Shown piece after piece: positions 37,136 to 48,215 of a stretch of DNA of 64,000 nt. Source of the DNA: Craterostigma plantagineum (Eukaryota; Streptophyta; Magnoliopsida; Lamiales; Linderniaceae); the NCBI GenBank assembly GCA_027422505.1, contig JAPQWV010000676.1:232993-296992 (forward strand), read 5' to 3'. The position numbers were made by a program, and so were the translations under genes. The notes below the pieces were generated by a model. The model saw nothing but the letters and a program-made list of their open reading frames with translations. It had not been told where the DNA came from and searched no databases. Numbering within the stretch: the stretch's first letter is position 1; each line of letters starts with the position of its first letter.

Positions 37136-38508
37136 TTCCACTTTCGAGTGAAAAAGAAAAGACTGAGTGATCACTGATCATACTTATCGTTCGTCGTAAT
37201 CGCGTCTTAGCAGACCTAGTAAGACAATAGCCACTTCAAAGCACGCCTCTAACATTTTAAATGGTTGTTTAATAACCTTACAACTTCAACATTCATCCAA
37301 ATCCCAAAAAAACGAAAGCTCACTCACACAGCTGGTGGAAGATAATCGACCCAGATAAGCAGCACATCGCAAATAAATGCTAACAGAACGATCAAATAGG
37401 AAATTGGTTATCAAACTTGACAATTCCTTGCGCAAGTTTACAGTTTCCAGGTTCAAAATCGATGATGGCATACATTAGATAGCGATCTTACGTACCCGTT
37501 CCCAAATCAGCATCAAACCACATCAAATACTGCAAATAAACTCAAATACGAAGGAATAACGCTGAGGAAACATGCGCACCTCTATCGAATACAGATCAAT
37601 TGTTCTTTTAGCATATTACAGCGGGAAAAGGTCACACGTGAAAGGAAACCACCAAACGACATCGTTCCGTCTATTTTCCACAATAAAGCATAATAGGAAT
37701 TTGATATCATCCATCAATTTTGAGAAAAGCCCAATTATCAGCCCATTACTTAAAATTAAAATAAATAAAAGAAAAAATGACAATTGATTAAAGATTTAAA
37801 AAAATATATTGAATTACAGCTCGAATATTTTAGCGAAGCTCCAATTATCCTTATTGTATACATTAATAATGTCAGATTATTGTTTTTTGCGAATCAATTA
37901 GTTTTGTCTAGCGTGGGACACATAAATCTTAATAAATGAATGAGTTAGGTGCCTATACGATTATTTAGTAGGTTGTGAAATGTGAACTGTCGCACGATCA
38001 AATTGAGAAATTAGATAAAATAATAAACGGAAATTTCATGCTTAAAAGAAAATAAAGATAAAATACTAAATACGGTCAAAAGCGGGTGCTATTCGCGTAC
38101 TTAATTTTTATATATAAATATGAATGTGACACGATCCAAGAATTAAAAGACCAACATTCTTAAAACATCATTCCCTTGAGCATTATGAGAACGTTTTACT
38201 TTTGGTACGTTTTCGAACATTTCGTCCCGTATATTATCCGTAATTAAAGTTAACTAAATTATATTATGATGTGAACCACGCCATATATTTCATGGGACAA
38301 TGTCAATATTAACATACTAGAAATAAATGTGATGCTTCCATCTATTATGCGATTAAATCCACAATACTTTTCACTCTTCTGAGGAAAGATGTAGTAACAT
38401 TGAAATGTCATGTGTACGATTAAATTTAGACTGAAAAATTTTCATCATAGTTAATGCATATGTTTCTAGTTGGGCAGGTAATTAATAATTCAACAACATT
38501 TCTGTAAC

Positions 38509-38567
<59 letters not shown>

Positions 38568-40018
38568 TTTTTTCGGAGTGTGTATGTATGTACATTTTAT
38601 TTCCAGCTGTTTTGGTAAAAAGTTCTCGTGTGCATTTGTATGCATATAGTGAATGTGGTAGGTTTGGACATCGAAGTTACGTATCAATGAGCACGCATTC
38701 AATTTCCTCTTCTTACAATGTAATGTTTATATACCAGTCAGTATTAATAATGTAACTTTTCATTGTAATTTAGTTATAACAATTTTACTCGAAGTTGATA
38801 TAAAGATGTCATGGATGCAAATTGCAATGCCCATAAATGTAATCAGCACCTACACCTCTATCCACTGTCTAAGTTTTAAGCAGGTAAATAATAGAATAAT
38901 AATAATAATTATCGACCCCGTATCTATTAATCTAGTGACTGATAATTGCTTAGGTCGTGTATTACAATTTTGTTATACAATTCTCAATGGGGCAAAAATG
39001 TATCTATATATTTTGTATCGTCCAACTGTTTATAAACAATTTACATATAATTACGAATGTTGTAACTCGTTTTGTTTTTTTCCCACTAAATGTGACCAGA
39101 ACACAATTTAAATTCAAGTAACGTATTTATACACACACATTTATGGCAAACATCATTCATTCATATCCACATGTTAAAACTAAAATACAATTTCCCGAAC
39201 CATTTGTGACCAGAAATATATATTGGTTCCGCCTCGTCCTCAGCATATATGCCCCAGAATTCTGTTCACATGCATAAAAGTAAATAAAAGTATCTAATAA
39301 TAACTGGAAAAGGAGGAAAGCAAATAATATATGGTACCATCACATGGTTATTAAATTACACGCATTTACATTTACAATCACACAAAGGTTTGGTGGCGTA
39401 TTTACACTGTGGTACTGAGATCATTTCTTACATAAAAAAATTGTGAGTTGTTTCCGACTTAAATGAGCTGGTCAAATGCGTACAAACAAACAAATATCCC
39501 ACATATAAAAGTAGGAGAATTCAAATTAAAACAAGATAAAATTGTAAATTTAATTTGACACACATATCAACATTTCAGAACAACCCAGCGTGCATGAATT
39601 GATGACCTCACCAACCGTAGCATTAACTACTACTACCTACGCAAGAAAAAATGGCAAAAAATAACATGCTATCATAATTCGCAATTATACCACATTAGAC
39701 GAGAATTATTATGTCCTTGTATATAATTTTACTAATTTATACGACGATGACACCAACTTGCAGATAATAAATGCATGCATGGCCAGCACTATCTCTGCTT
39801 TCTTTTTTTTTTTTTTGAACATTTACGTATACTGTGTGGATCAGTGTATGCATTTATGTGTGTGTAGTAAATATATATAGATTGACATTGATAGAAGTGC
39901 TGTGAAGCTTATACACCAATAACAAGGCCATCTGAAGAAAGCCAACGCAGAGTGTAGAAGAATTTATATTTCACTGTGTGTGTGTGTGTGTGTTTTTCTG
40001 TGTGTTTGCTGCCTCCAA
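37136..40018. other. AT-rich intergenic region
   Basis: Nearly 2.9 kb between divergent FLX-like and HOTHEAD-like genes. A TA microsatellite lies at 38512..38564, and a TG tract at about 39976-39992 sits in the HOTHEAD leader. No gene, RNA or complete transposon recognised. Confidence 0.45.
38512..38564. repeat. (TA)n microsatellite
   Basis: About 26 uninterrupted TA units. Confidence 0.97.
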
Positions 40019-42593
40019 ATGGCTTTGGTTGGCGGCGGTTTCTGTGCATCACCGAAATTTGTTCAATTATTGATATTATTTTGGATTATGCTCACCAATC
40101 TCTGTCAAGGTAAGCTCTTCGTTCACTCATCGTCGTCATTGTTTCTGTTTCTGTTTGTCCTCTTTCCATTAATGTCGTTGTCTCCTATCAGACCACCGTT
40201 TGTCGACGTTTGTCTTTCGATATAATGTCGTAATGAAACGACGACGTATAAACAGGCCTGCAGAAAGAGTATCGGTATCCGTTCATCCACCCGGCGAGCT
40301 CCTTCTCAGGACCGCCGTCGTCCGCCGCCCTCCACGGCGCCCCAGCCGCATACGACTACATTATCGTCGGAGGCGGCACGGCGGGATGCCCCCTCGCCGC
40401 CACGCTCTCTCGGAACTACACCGTTTTGCTCCTGGAGAGAGGCGGCGCCCCCTTCGCGAACCCTAACGTCTCTTTCATGGCCAATTTCCACCTCACCCTC
40501 GCCGACCTGTCGCCGTCGTCCGCCTCTCAGATGTTCGTCTCCACCGACGGCGTCTTCAATTCACGCGCTAGGGTCTTAGGCGGCGGAACCGCCATCAACG
40601 CCGGCTTCTACACGCGCGCCAGCTCAAGGTCGCCCCTGTCATCCCCAATTTTCTTCCAATTTCAATTTACTACAGTAATTTAATCTCTGTCTCGTCTTAC
40701 GTACGACTGCTGCAGTTTCGTCAAGAGCGTAGGCTGGGACGAAAAGCTGGTAAACGAATCGTACCCATGGGTCGAGAAACAGATAGTCCACCGACCCGAC
40801 TTCATCCCATGGCAGAGGGCCGTAAGGGACAGCTTGTTAGAGATAGGAATTTCGCCGTTCAACGGCTTCACATACGACCATTTATACGGCACGAAGGTCG
40901 GCGGGACGATCTTCGACAAGGCCGGGCGCCGCCACACGGCGGCGGAGCTCCTCTCCTCTGCCGACCCCGAAAACCTCCGCGTCCTAATCCACGCGACCGT
41001 CGAGAAGATCGAGTTCGAAAAAGCCTCGGGATCGAAAATCCCGAGGGCGACCGGAGTCTTGTTCAGGGACGAAAAGGGGAACTTCCACAGGGCCGTTCTG
41101 TCGAGAGGGACGGAGAGTGAAGTCATCGTGTCTTCGGGCGCCGTGGGGAGTCCCCACTTGCTGCTTCTGAGCGGGATCGGCCCTAAGGAGGAGCTCGAGA
41201 AGTTCGGCGTGCCTTTGGTGCGCGAAAACGAGTTCGTGGGGAAGGGTATGTCGGACAATCCATTGAACACGATATTCGTCCCGAGCGATAAGCCCGTGAA
41301 GCAGTCATTGATTCAGACGGTGGGAATTACCAAGCTCGGGGTTTACATCGAGGCTAGCAGTGGATTCGGCCAGTCGGGAGATAGTATTCACTGCGATCAT
41401 GGAATTGCTTCCGCCGAGGTAGTGATTAATAACAATTACGAGCAACGCTTTTCCGTTCTGTTCGATGTAGTATGATCGGACTTGAAATTTCGTTATTGGG
41501 ACTTATTGAGCCTACGTCCATGAGCCCACGCACGAGAAGTATTGACACATAAGTTTGATGGGATTCGATCCTAAATTCAATTGGTGAATAGCTGGAATAG
41601 TCCATCAACTTATAAACTAGTCAATCTATCTCAATTAACGTGGCTTATTCAGGCTTCTATAATTTAACATGTTCCGACTCGATTAATGTGTCGAAGAGGG
41701 TAACTTCACCTATGGTCAATTGGTCTTAGGATGAAGCTATGAATTTCTAATATTATGGAGTCAGAGCAGGTCCGATCAGCATATTATTGTGCAGGTTTCA
41801 CTCGCCGTTATTCGATTCATATATTCACGTGTTAGGCATTTAGTCACGTCGCACGAGATAGCGCATGCTCAATTAATATACCAAATAGACAACATTTCAC
41901 CTATCATCACTTTGTCTTAGGCTGAATCCCTCAATTTCTAATACTCTTTTCCTCACACGAGCACAGATCGGGCAGCTCTCGACGATCCCCCCGAAGCAGA
42001 GGACCCACGAGAAGATACACGCCTTCCGACGTCGCAAGAAAGACCTCCCCCGGGAAGCCTTCATGGGCGGATTCATCCTCGAGAAGATCGCCAGGCCGCT
42101 CTCCAGGGGGCACATAAGGCTCGGGAACAAGAACATCGACGAGAACCCCCTCGTCACGTTCAACTACTTCAGCCACCCCGCCGACGTCGCCAGGTGCGTC
42201 GACGGCGTGCGGATCATCGAGAGGATGCTGAAGTCGAAGCGCTTCGCCGAGTACACCCACTACGACCGAGGAGTCGTCGAGAGGCTCCTGAACGCGAGCG
42301 TCGGGGCGAACGTGAACCTGATTCCCAGGCACACCAACGACACCAAGTCGCTGGAGCAGTTCTGCAGGGATACCGTGATTACCATATGGCACTACCACGG
42401 CGGGTGCCACGTGGGTCGGGTCGTGGATCGGGATTATCGAGTCGTGGGCGTGGGCGGGCTCCGCGTGGTCGACGGGTCGACCTTCGAGGAGTCGCCGGGG
42501 ACTAATCCTCAGGCGACGGTGATGATGATGGGAAGGTATGTGGGCGTGAAGATTTTGAGGGAGAGGTTGGGTAAGAAGGAAGCTGGCGTGTGA
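40019..42593 (+). CDS. HOTHEAD-like GMC oxidoreductase
   Basis: FAD-dependent glucose-methanol-choline family enzyme; Arabidopsis HOTHEAD oxidises omega-hydroxy fatty acids for cutin and prevents organ fusion. Exons 40019..40109, 40256..40628, 40716..41418 and 41967..42593 join in phase for 597 residues. An N-terminal hydrophobic signal (QLLILFWIMLTNLC) is followed by the FAD Rossmann motif YDYIIVGGGTAGCPLAATLS. GMC signature segments include RARVLGGGTAINAGFYTRA and SSGAVGSPHLLLLSGIGP. The catalytic region near the end has WHYHGGCHVG and SPGTNPQATVMMMGRYVG. The substrate may differ among HTH-like paralogs. Intron 3 (548 bp) holds repeat-like sequence. Confidence 0.95.
41480..41960. repeat. 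Possible LTR-retrotransposon relic in HOTHEAD intron 3
   Basis: Two related segments (about 41701-41757 and 41891-41947) share TTCACCTAT, GTCTTAGG and AATTTCTAATA. Between them, GGAGTCAGAGCAGGTCCG resembles the TATCAGAGC primer-binding junction of copia-type elements. Boundaries are not defined. Confidence 0.35.
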
Positions 42594-43337
42594 AGGAAGG
42601 GCAGGCAAGGATTATTTTGTCTTAGTAGGGAGAATATAATATGTCTACTAATAATTCTTTTGGAAATGTTATTAACTAAGTGATTGCTGTGTAGAGTGTG
42701 GAAGAACCTATGTTTAGTTCTATGTATGTGGTGCCGTAATTAATTTACGCATAAGATTTGCGCTTTTTCCCATGAGGATTATTTTTATACGTCTAGGTCT
42801 AAATTTAAATTCTGTAAGGGCTGTTGCATGTCTCCCTTCGTACATGCATGTGTTGTAACTTGTAAGATGTTATAATTATTCCATTATGATCATGAAAAGC
42901 ATGTCTAATTCGGATGTCCACTAGTCCCTATCGATCATTCAACTGTGCCAAGAAAATATTAAGTGTTCAACTAGCTAGTTTGGGTGATTAAAAAGGCTTT
43001 AAAACTTCAATAAGAGGGGCGGTTTACTAACTAATATCGTCAATCTCAAGGGTTTATAATCAATGCATCCTCGGTTAGTCAAACCACTATTATCACATTA
43101 TTCAACTAAAAGCGAACGTGGTGGTTTATACCAGACAATCAAACATCTAATTATTTTGTAACAAATCACATTAACCTCGTAATCAAGCCAAGGTTCGAGT
43201 TCAAATGAACTATTACAAGCATGGATTAATTAAACATAATACCAAAAACCAAGGAAAAGAAAAAACAAAACCAAAAGAATTATCTTACACACACAGACAA
43301 AAAAAGAAACTACGACACCTATGAGAAAATTTATATC
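42594..43337. other. Convergent 3' flanks of HOTHEAD-like and LEA_2 genes
   Basis: AT-rich, no supported gene. A GGTTCGAGTTC B-box-like string at about 43192 lacks a tRNA fold around it. Confidence 0.45.
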
Positions 43338-43964
43338 TCAGAGAGTGACGTACCATTTAATGATCTTAATCCTCGGATTGACCTTACACTTGACGTTCGC
43401 CGTCGTAGCAGACGACGCCGTTTTGCCGGCGGGCAGCGAAACCCTAATTCCGCCGCAGACGGCCCTAATTCCGATCTTCTTCGCCTTGATTTTCCCAGCT
43501 TTCACCTTAACCTTAGTCTCCAATCGGACCTCCACCGTCAAGCTCTTCCCCTTCGCGCTCGACCTCAACGCCGCCACGTCGGCGCCGTCGCTCGCCGGAA
43601 TCGCCGACTTCGTGGCCACGGTTTTCAGTGTCGTGACGTTTTTCTTGCCCTGGGAGAACGCCGGGAATTTCCCCTCTCCGATAACGACTCCGCCGGAGAA
43701 TATCGTCACGGAGACGTCGTCATAGAGGAAGGATACCTTCGAGTTGGGGTTGCGCGCGCCGATGGAGACGGCGAACGCCGATTGCAGGACGGTGTCTGTG
43801 AGTTTGAACTGAGAGAGCTGAAGCGAGTCGACGGTGAAAGAAGGGCGGTGGGGACGGTAAAGTGCGTAAAACGCCGCTCCGACGACGGCGACGGCGACGA
43901 GGATGAGAATCGTCGCCCAGATGAAGCAGCAGCTGCGGCCGCGAGCTTTTTCTGCTCCGTTCAT
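43338..43964 (-). CDS. LEA_2 / NDR1-HIN1-like membrane protein
   Basis: Intronless, 208 residues. A short basic N-terminus is followed by one membrane segment (CCFIWATILILVAVAVVGAA, about residues 12-35), then an extracellular LEA_2 beta-sandwich: SFTVDSLQLSQFKLTD, VSIGARNPNSKVSFLYDDV, GKFPAFSQGKKNVTTLKT. This layout matches plant NHL proteins at the plasma membrane, some of which act in defence or wall contact. The ATG at 43964 is the first of the frame. Function of this member is unknown; domain assignment is secure. Confidence 0.9.
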   Translation of the reverse strand: MNGAEKARGRSCCFIWATILILVAVAVVGAAFYALYRPHRPSFTVDSLQLSQFKLTDTVLQSAFAVSIGARNPNSKVSFLYDDVSVTIFSGGVVIGEGKFPAFSQGKKNVTTLKTVATKSAIPASDGADVAALRSSAKGKSLTVEVRLETKVKVKAGKIKAKKIGIRAVCGGIRVSLPAGKTASSATTANVKCKVNPRIKIIKWYVTL

Positions 43965-44702
43965 CGTGGCGTGCTTTTGGCTTTCGATGATATTTTTTTT
44001 TCTGCGCGCGAGTTTATTTATATTAAATTAATATGAACTTTTTGTAATTGTGTGTTCTCTCTCTCTATATATATATAGCAACTAACAGGAACAGGCTAAC
44101 TGCTTCTTAATTCTTTCTATTATTTATTAAGTTTTTTAGTGAATGCTTTCTTTTCTGACATCCTCGTGTTGACCGTAATATGCCAGAAATTTGGTTTCTG
44201 GCATATAAACGTTAGGTTTTATTGACGAAACAAGCACATCTATATGTGTATAAAATATAATTCTTTTCTCTTTAATCCTATTTCTATTTTTATTTTTCAA
44301 GCATAAGTGAGATCAGACCAGAACTAATGGACTACAGGACCATTTTTTCCCCAATGTTTTTCCAACGGGTTTTTTCGGTTAACCGTTTGCTAACCGAAAT
44401 ATCAGTAATAAAAAAACATTTCAAGAACACGAGTCTGTAACACACGACATTGCACGCGTGGGGCCCAAATGTTAAGATTTTTGGGAGAGTGAAAAAATAT
44501 ACTACCATTGCAATTGCACTTTGCAGCTACATCAATTCTAGCTAATAGCCGTAAAATAACAATAATCTATCTCTTCCCCAATAACTCAACTGCGAAAAAA
44601 CAGAAAAGAGATTGTATTATATTATTATAATATTGTGAAACTTTTCTTTTCTCAAACCTTCAATTTGTAGTGCTGGAAAACGAAAATTAATATCATCGTT
44701 AT
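43965..44702. other. Intergenic region with two small hairpins
   Basis: LEA_2 promoter side on the left, LBD 3' flank on the right. Perfect hairpins at 44178..44206 and 44374..44398. No gene. Confidence 0.45.
44178..44206. repeat. Perfect 12-bp inverted repeat
   Basis: ATATGCCAGAAA and TTTCTGGCATAT around a 5-nt loop. It is not followed by a T-run, and function is unknown. Confidence 0.8.
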
Positions 44703-45679
44703 TCATATGTCGTCACAGTTTGTGAGGCTGAAGAAATTAACTGCAGCCTTCAGATCATTGTCGTCGTCTTCGACGTAGTGAAAGCAGCCGTCGCCGTCGC
44801 CGTCTTCCTTGAACGTCACTTTGCTTTCCTCCGGCGAGATAACGCCGCCGCCATTTTCATTATTGCTGCGTCAAATCAATCAAATCATATTTATTACAGA
44901 ATCACACATGCATATTGTATATATATTGTATTGTAATAAAGCAAACCTCGTCACAAACGTCCCAATCACCTCACAATCTTCCCTCAAGTCATCATCACAA
45001 TCACCATCAAGAATGGGCCTGAAGTCGTCACCACCACCGCCTTCCTCCGCCGAAGCCCTCGCCGTCGCCGGAAGATCCCTGGGGAAGAACGAAGACGACG
45101 TAGACTCCGCGTGCTGAAGCAGCTCGTGAATAACGCAGCAGTCGTCGTTATCATTGCCCCAGCAAGATATCCCGTCGACAACTTCCCCCGCCATCTCCGT
45201 CGGAGGAGGAACGACGGCCACCCCGTCAGCGAGGTGGTGGGCCTGGGCTGCGGCGGCGGCGGATGCGCGGAACATCTCCAGGTGGTAGAGTACGTAGTCG
45301 AGCTCCGCCCTGGCGAGGCTGATGTGATGCTCGAGTTCCCTTATGATGCGGTGGCAGCCGCCGACGGGGTCCATGGCCCTGGCGTCGGACTGGAAAATGA
45401 TGGTGCGCATCGCCTGATCCTTCGAATAAGCGTCGAGGTTCTTGACGATTTTAACGATGTTGCTGACCCCAAATAGGCGGTGGGCGTTGAGGAACTGCTG
45501 CTGCCTTTCGTGGGGGAAATAGGGGCTAATATGCAGTCGGAGGCGCACTTCCGGCGCTGGTATTTGCAGGCGGCGCAGGCTTGGGTGGTGGTGGGGCCGT
45601 GGTGGCGCGTGGATGATGGGGCGGCGGCGGCGGCCTTGGTTCTGACGGCGGTGGTGTTGTGGTTTTCTTGAATGAACAT
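44703..45679 (-). CDS. LOB-domain (LBD) transcription factor, frame broken in the LOB domain
   Basis: Plant-specific DNA-binding protein. Minus-strand exons are about 44947..45679 and 44703..44865. The zinc-like C block is complete (CAACKYQRRKCASDC, C-X2-C-X6-C-X3-C), followed by the ILAP motif, then after a frame change YFPHERQQQFLNAHRLFGVS, the GAS block and KDQAMRTIIFQSDARAMDPVGGC. The remaining 200 codons stay open in the second frame. One base is missing near 45522-45525 (a run of four G, C on the gene strand); adding one position makes the total 299 codons and restores phase at the splice. As written the protein ends soon after the C block. The GAS block resembles LBD22/LBD27-like members by recall. 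Confidence 0.85.
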
Positions 45680-48215
45680 GTTGGGATTGTGGTGCGTGGC
45701 TCGTTTGTTTTATACGTTTGGTTTGCGTCTCCGCCGGGGAAGGAGGTGGGCGATGAATGCTTTTCTTTTCTTTTTTTAATGTTTCTTGATTGAATTAAGG
45801 CTTTGTTTTTGGCGGAATTCTTTTTGGGTGTTTGTCCCTTATTTTCGAAATGCTGATGATGATTGATGGGAGGAGGTGAATGGAGAGAAGTTATAGTTGG
45901 ATAAAACAAGTTTTATTACAGATGTGAAAAGTTAATTTTTATGGTCAAGAATCAAGATTGCTCTCTCTCTCTCTCTCTCCCTCTCTCTATATCTTTGATT
46001 TATTTTTCTTACTATTATTGTAAGAAGAAATGCTCGCCGTAAAAAGCTTGGTGGGCTGAACGGAACCAGAGCAAGATTTCTTGATTGTTGTAAAAAAGTG
46101 TTTATTGTCTTATTTATGGGCTAACCAATCAATCTATTGGTCGTTGGGCTATTTTATTTCGTGGCCCACGGTCCATCATGTAATAGATTCTGTTTAGATT
46201 TTAGGATTAATTAGAATTCTTTTCCTTTTTCTTTTTCCAATATCTATACTATCTATCTATTATATAAAAGGTCGTCGTGGCTAAAAACTACCAATTTGGT
46301 CTGTCATTTATTTCCAATTTAATTCCTCAATTTATAATGTAATTAATTTTAATTAGTTATTATTCCACTTCTAAATCTTTTACTTATTGTAATTATACCC
46401 TCAACACATTAGTTATCTATACTTGTAAGCACACACATAGAGTGTGCGGAAAATACTACTTCCTCTGTCCCATTCAATTCTTCCCAAAGATTAGTGGGCA
46501 CGGAGATTAAGAAACTACATTATTTTAATAATATAGTACACTTTAAGGTATGAAGAGAGAAAACTTATTAGTGTGCACGCAAATTAAGAAGTCTTTTTTT
46601 AATATAAATGGTGTAATTAATTTAATTATTGAAATAAGTAATTTTTTACCAAATATGGAAATGGAAAGAGTTATGTGGGACGCTCGAAATAGAAAGATGG
46701 GAAGAAATAAGTTGGACGGGGTAGTAGTATTTTATTAAGCGTAAAACGCTTGGGATAACGGTCAAATTGGCCTGGGATAACGGTGAAATTGGCACCGGTC
46801 ATTTTTCATCGTATATTCCAATTTTATTGTTCTATTTTTAGTATATATAGCACACCCGTATGAGTGTCCAAAAATAATAGTAACTATTATGAGTAATAAC
46901 AAAAGAATTATTATTTTCTTGTAAAAAAATAATAAAAAAAGTCCACGATGTAGCTAGGGCTGCTCTACTACAGTGACAATACGATGTGCCTCGTCAGTTG
47001 GGTCAATTTCGTTCTTAGCTTATATATGCTCTAGCATGTTCCCACCTACCTCATTTTTTTTAAAATTTGCATGTGACGCTTTTTTATAATAATTCAATTG
47101 GATTCATCTTCACCACACATGCAATGCTATCATACTTCAAGTATATAAAAAATAATCTTGGGACGGCCTTTTCTTTAATACATAATTTCAATTCATGCCG
47201 GCCAAAGATGTCAAGTTAGTATTTTTAATCACGAAAGTACAAAAAGAAATATCAACTTCAAATAAAAATCAATCGAGTTCAACTTTTTGGACTAAAACAA
47301 AGGATAATAAATTATTACCAAAATATAAGAGGGGCACACAATATAGATATTATGTTTGGCATATAAGACTTTTATGCAAAAGACATCGGTTTATAATATT
47401 GGTCCCGACGTGAAGGGGCCAAGTTTTATAAATATCTTATATGTGGAATTTAGAATGATACATGCAGGTTAGCATATTCGTCGAGAAAATATTCAATAAT
47501 AAGATTTAAATTTGACTCGGTTCTGACTTAATCGGAGACGGGACACTCTAACAGTAAAAGAAATTGAAGTATTAAATTTTGATAGCGACAATATATAAAG
47601 ACAAAGAAAGCATGAAATATGTTTTATATGTATATTCTTATGGAGATTTGCCAGCCTTATGAGCACATTATGATTCATCCTCGGGATTCTATCCCACTTG
47701 AACCCTACATAGCATCGGTTCAATCATATTAAAATTCAGAAAAAAGGGTACCTTTTTATTTCAGTATGTCTCACTTTTTATAATTCAAAACAATATCATT
47801 ATTAATATCATTTCTTTTTTTACATAATGCGTTGGTTGGATCAAAGTGGACTTTCGATGTCACCTTCCTATAATAGGATATTACTTATCATTTCTCTTTC
47901 AGAGACGTAACGATTTAAGATTTTTCCATATATCAGCAATGAGAAACGTAGACTTAAATGCTTGGTTCTCAAAGCACATTGAATGTCAATCATTGGGAAA
48001 ATATTTAAGACAAGAATACTTCATTAAATACTCATTTTTCTCCAAGGTTGCAATAAATATCTCATCATTAAACCAGATATCATAAATATGAACAATAACT
48101 CACAGAAATAGGGTTTTCTACTCTGAACAACAGAGGATCGAAAAAAAATGGAAGAAGTAAGCACAGCACTTTATTCTGAATAAGGTTCTTTCTCTAAAGA
48201 AAAAGATTCACCTAA
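45680..48215. other. LBD upstream region, Stowaway MITE and AT-rich spacer
   Basis: LBD leader with a CT-rich tract at about 45961-45987, then a segment from about 46240 (tatctatactatctatctattatataaaag) resembling common Helitron-type 5' ends, then a Stowaway-like MITE. From 46730 to the IDD stop there is no supported gene. Confidence 0.45.
46456..46727. mobile_element. Stowaway-like MITE
   Basis: Bounded by TA at both ends (46454..46455 and 46728..46729). The left terminus CTACTTCCTCTGTCCC pairs with the right terminus GGACGGGGTAGTAG. Size 272 bp, AT-rich, non-coding, as expected for Stowaway (Tc1/mariner) MITEs. A diverged relative is at 59500..59779. Confidence 0.85.

Noticed and set aside
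41931..42608. 225-codon minus-strand open frame
   Set aside because: Antisense to HOTHEAD exon 4, His/Pro/Val-rich with no family signature; caused by high GC at third positions.
43150..43260. Possible tRNA (GGTTCGAGTTC B-box-like string)
   Set aside because: No A-box at the correct distance and no acceptor stem could be formed.
47493..48085. Open frames before the IDD gene
   Set aside because: Short, no domains, and base composition equals intergenic DNA.
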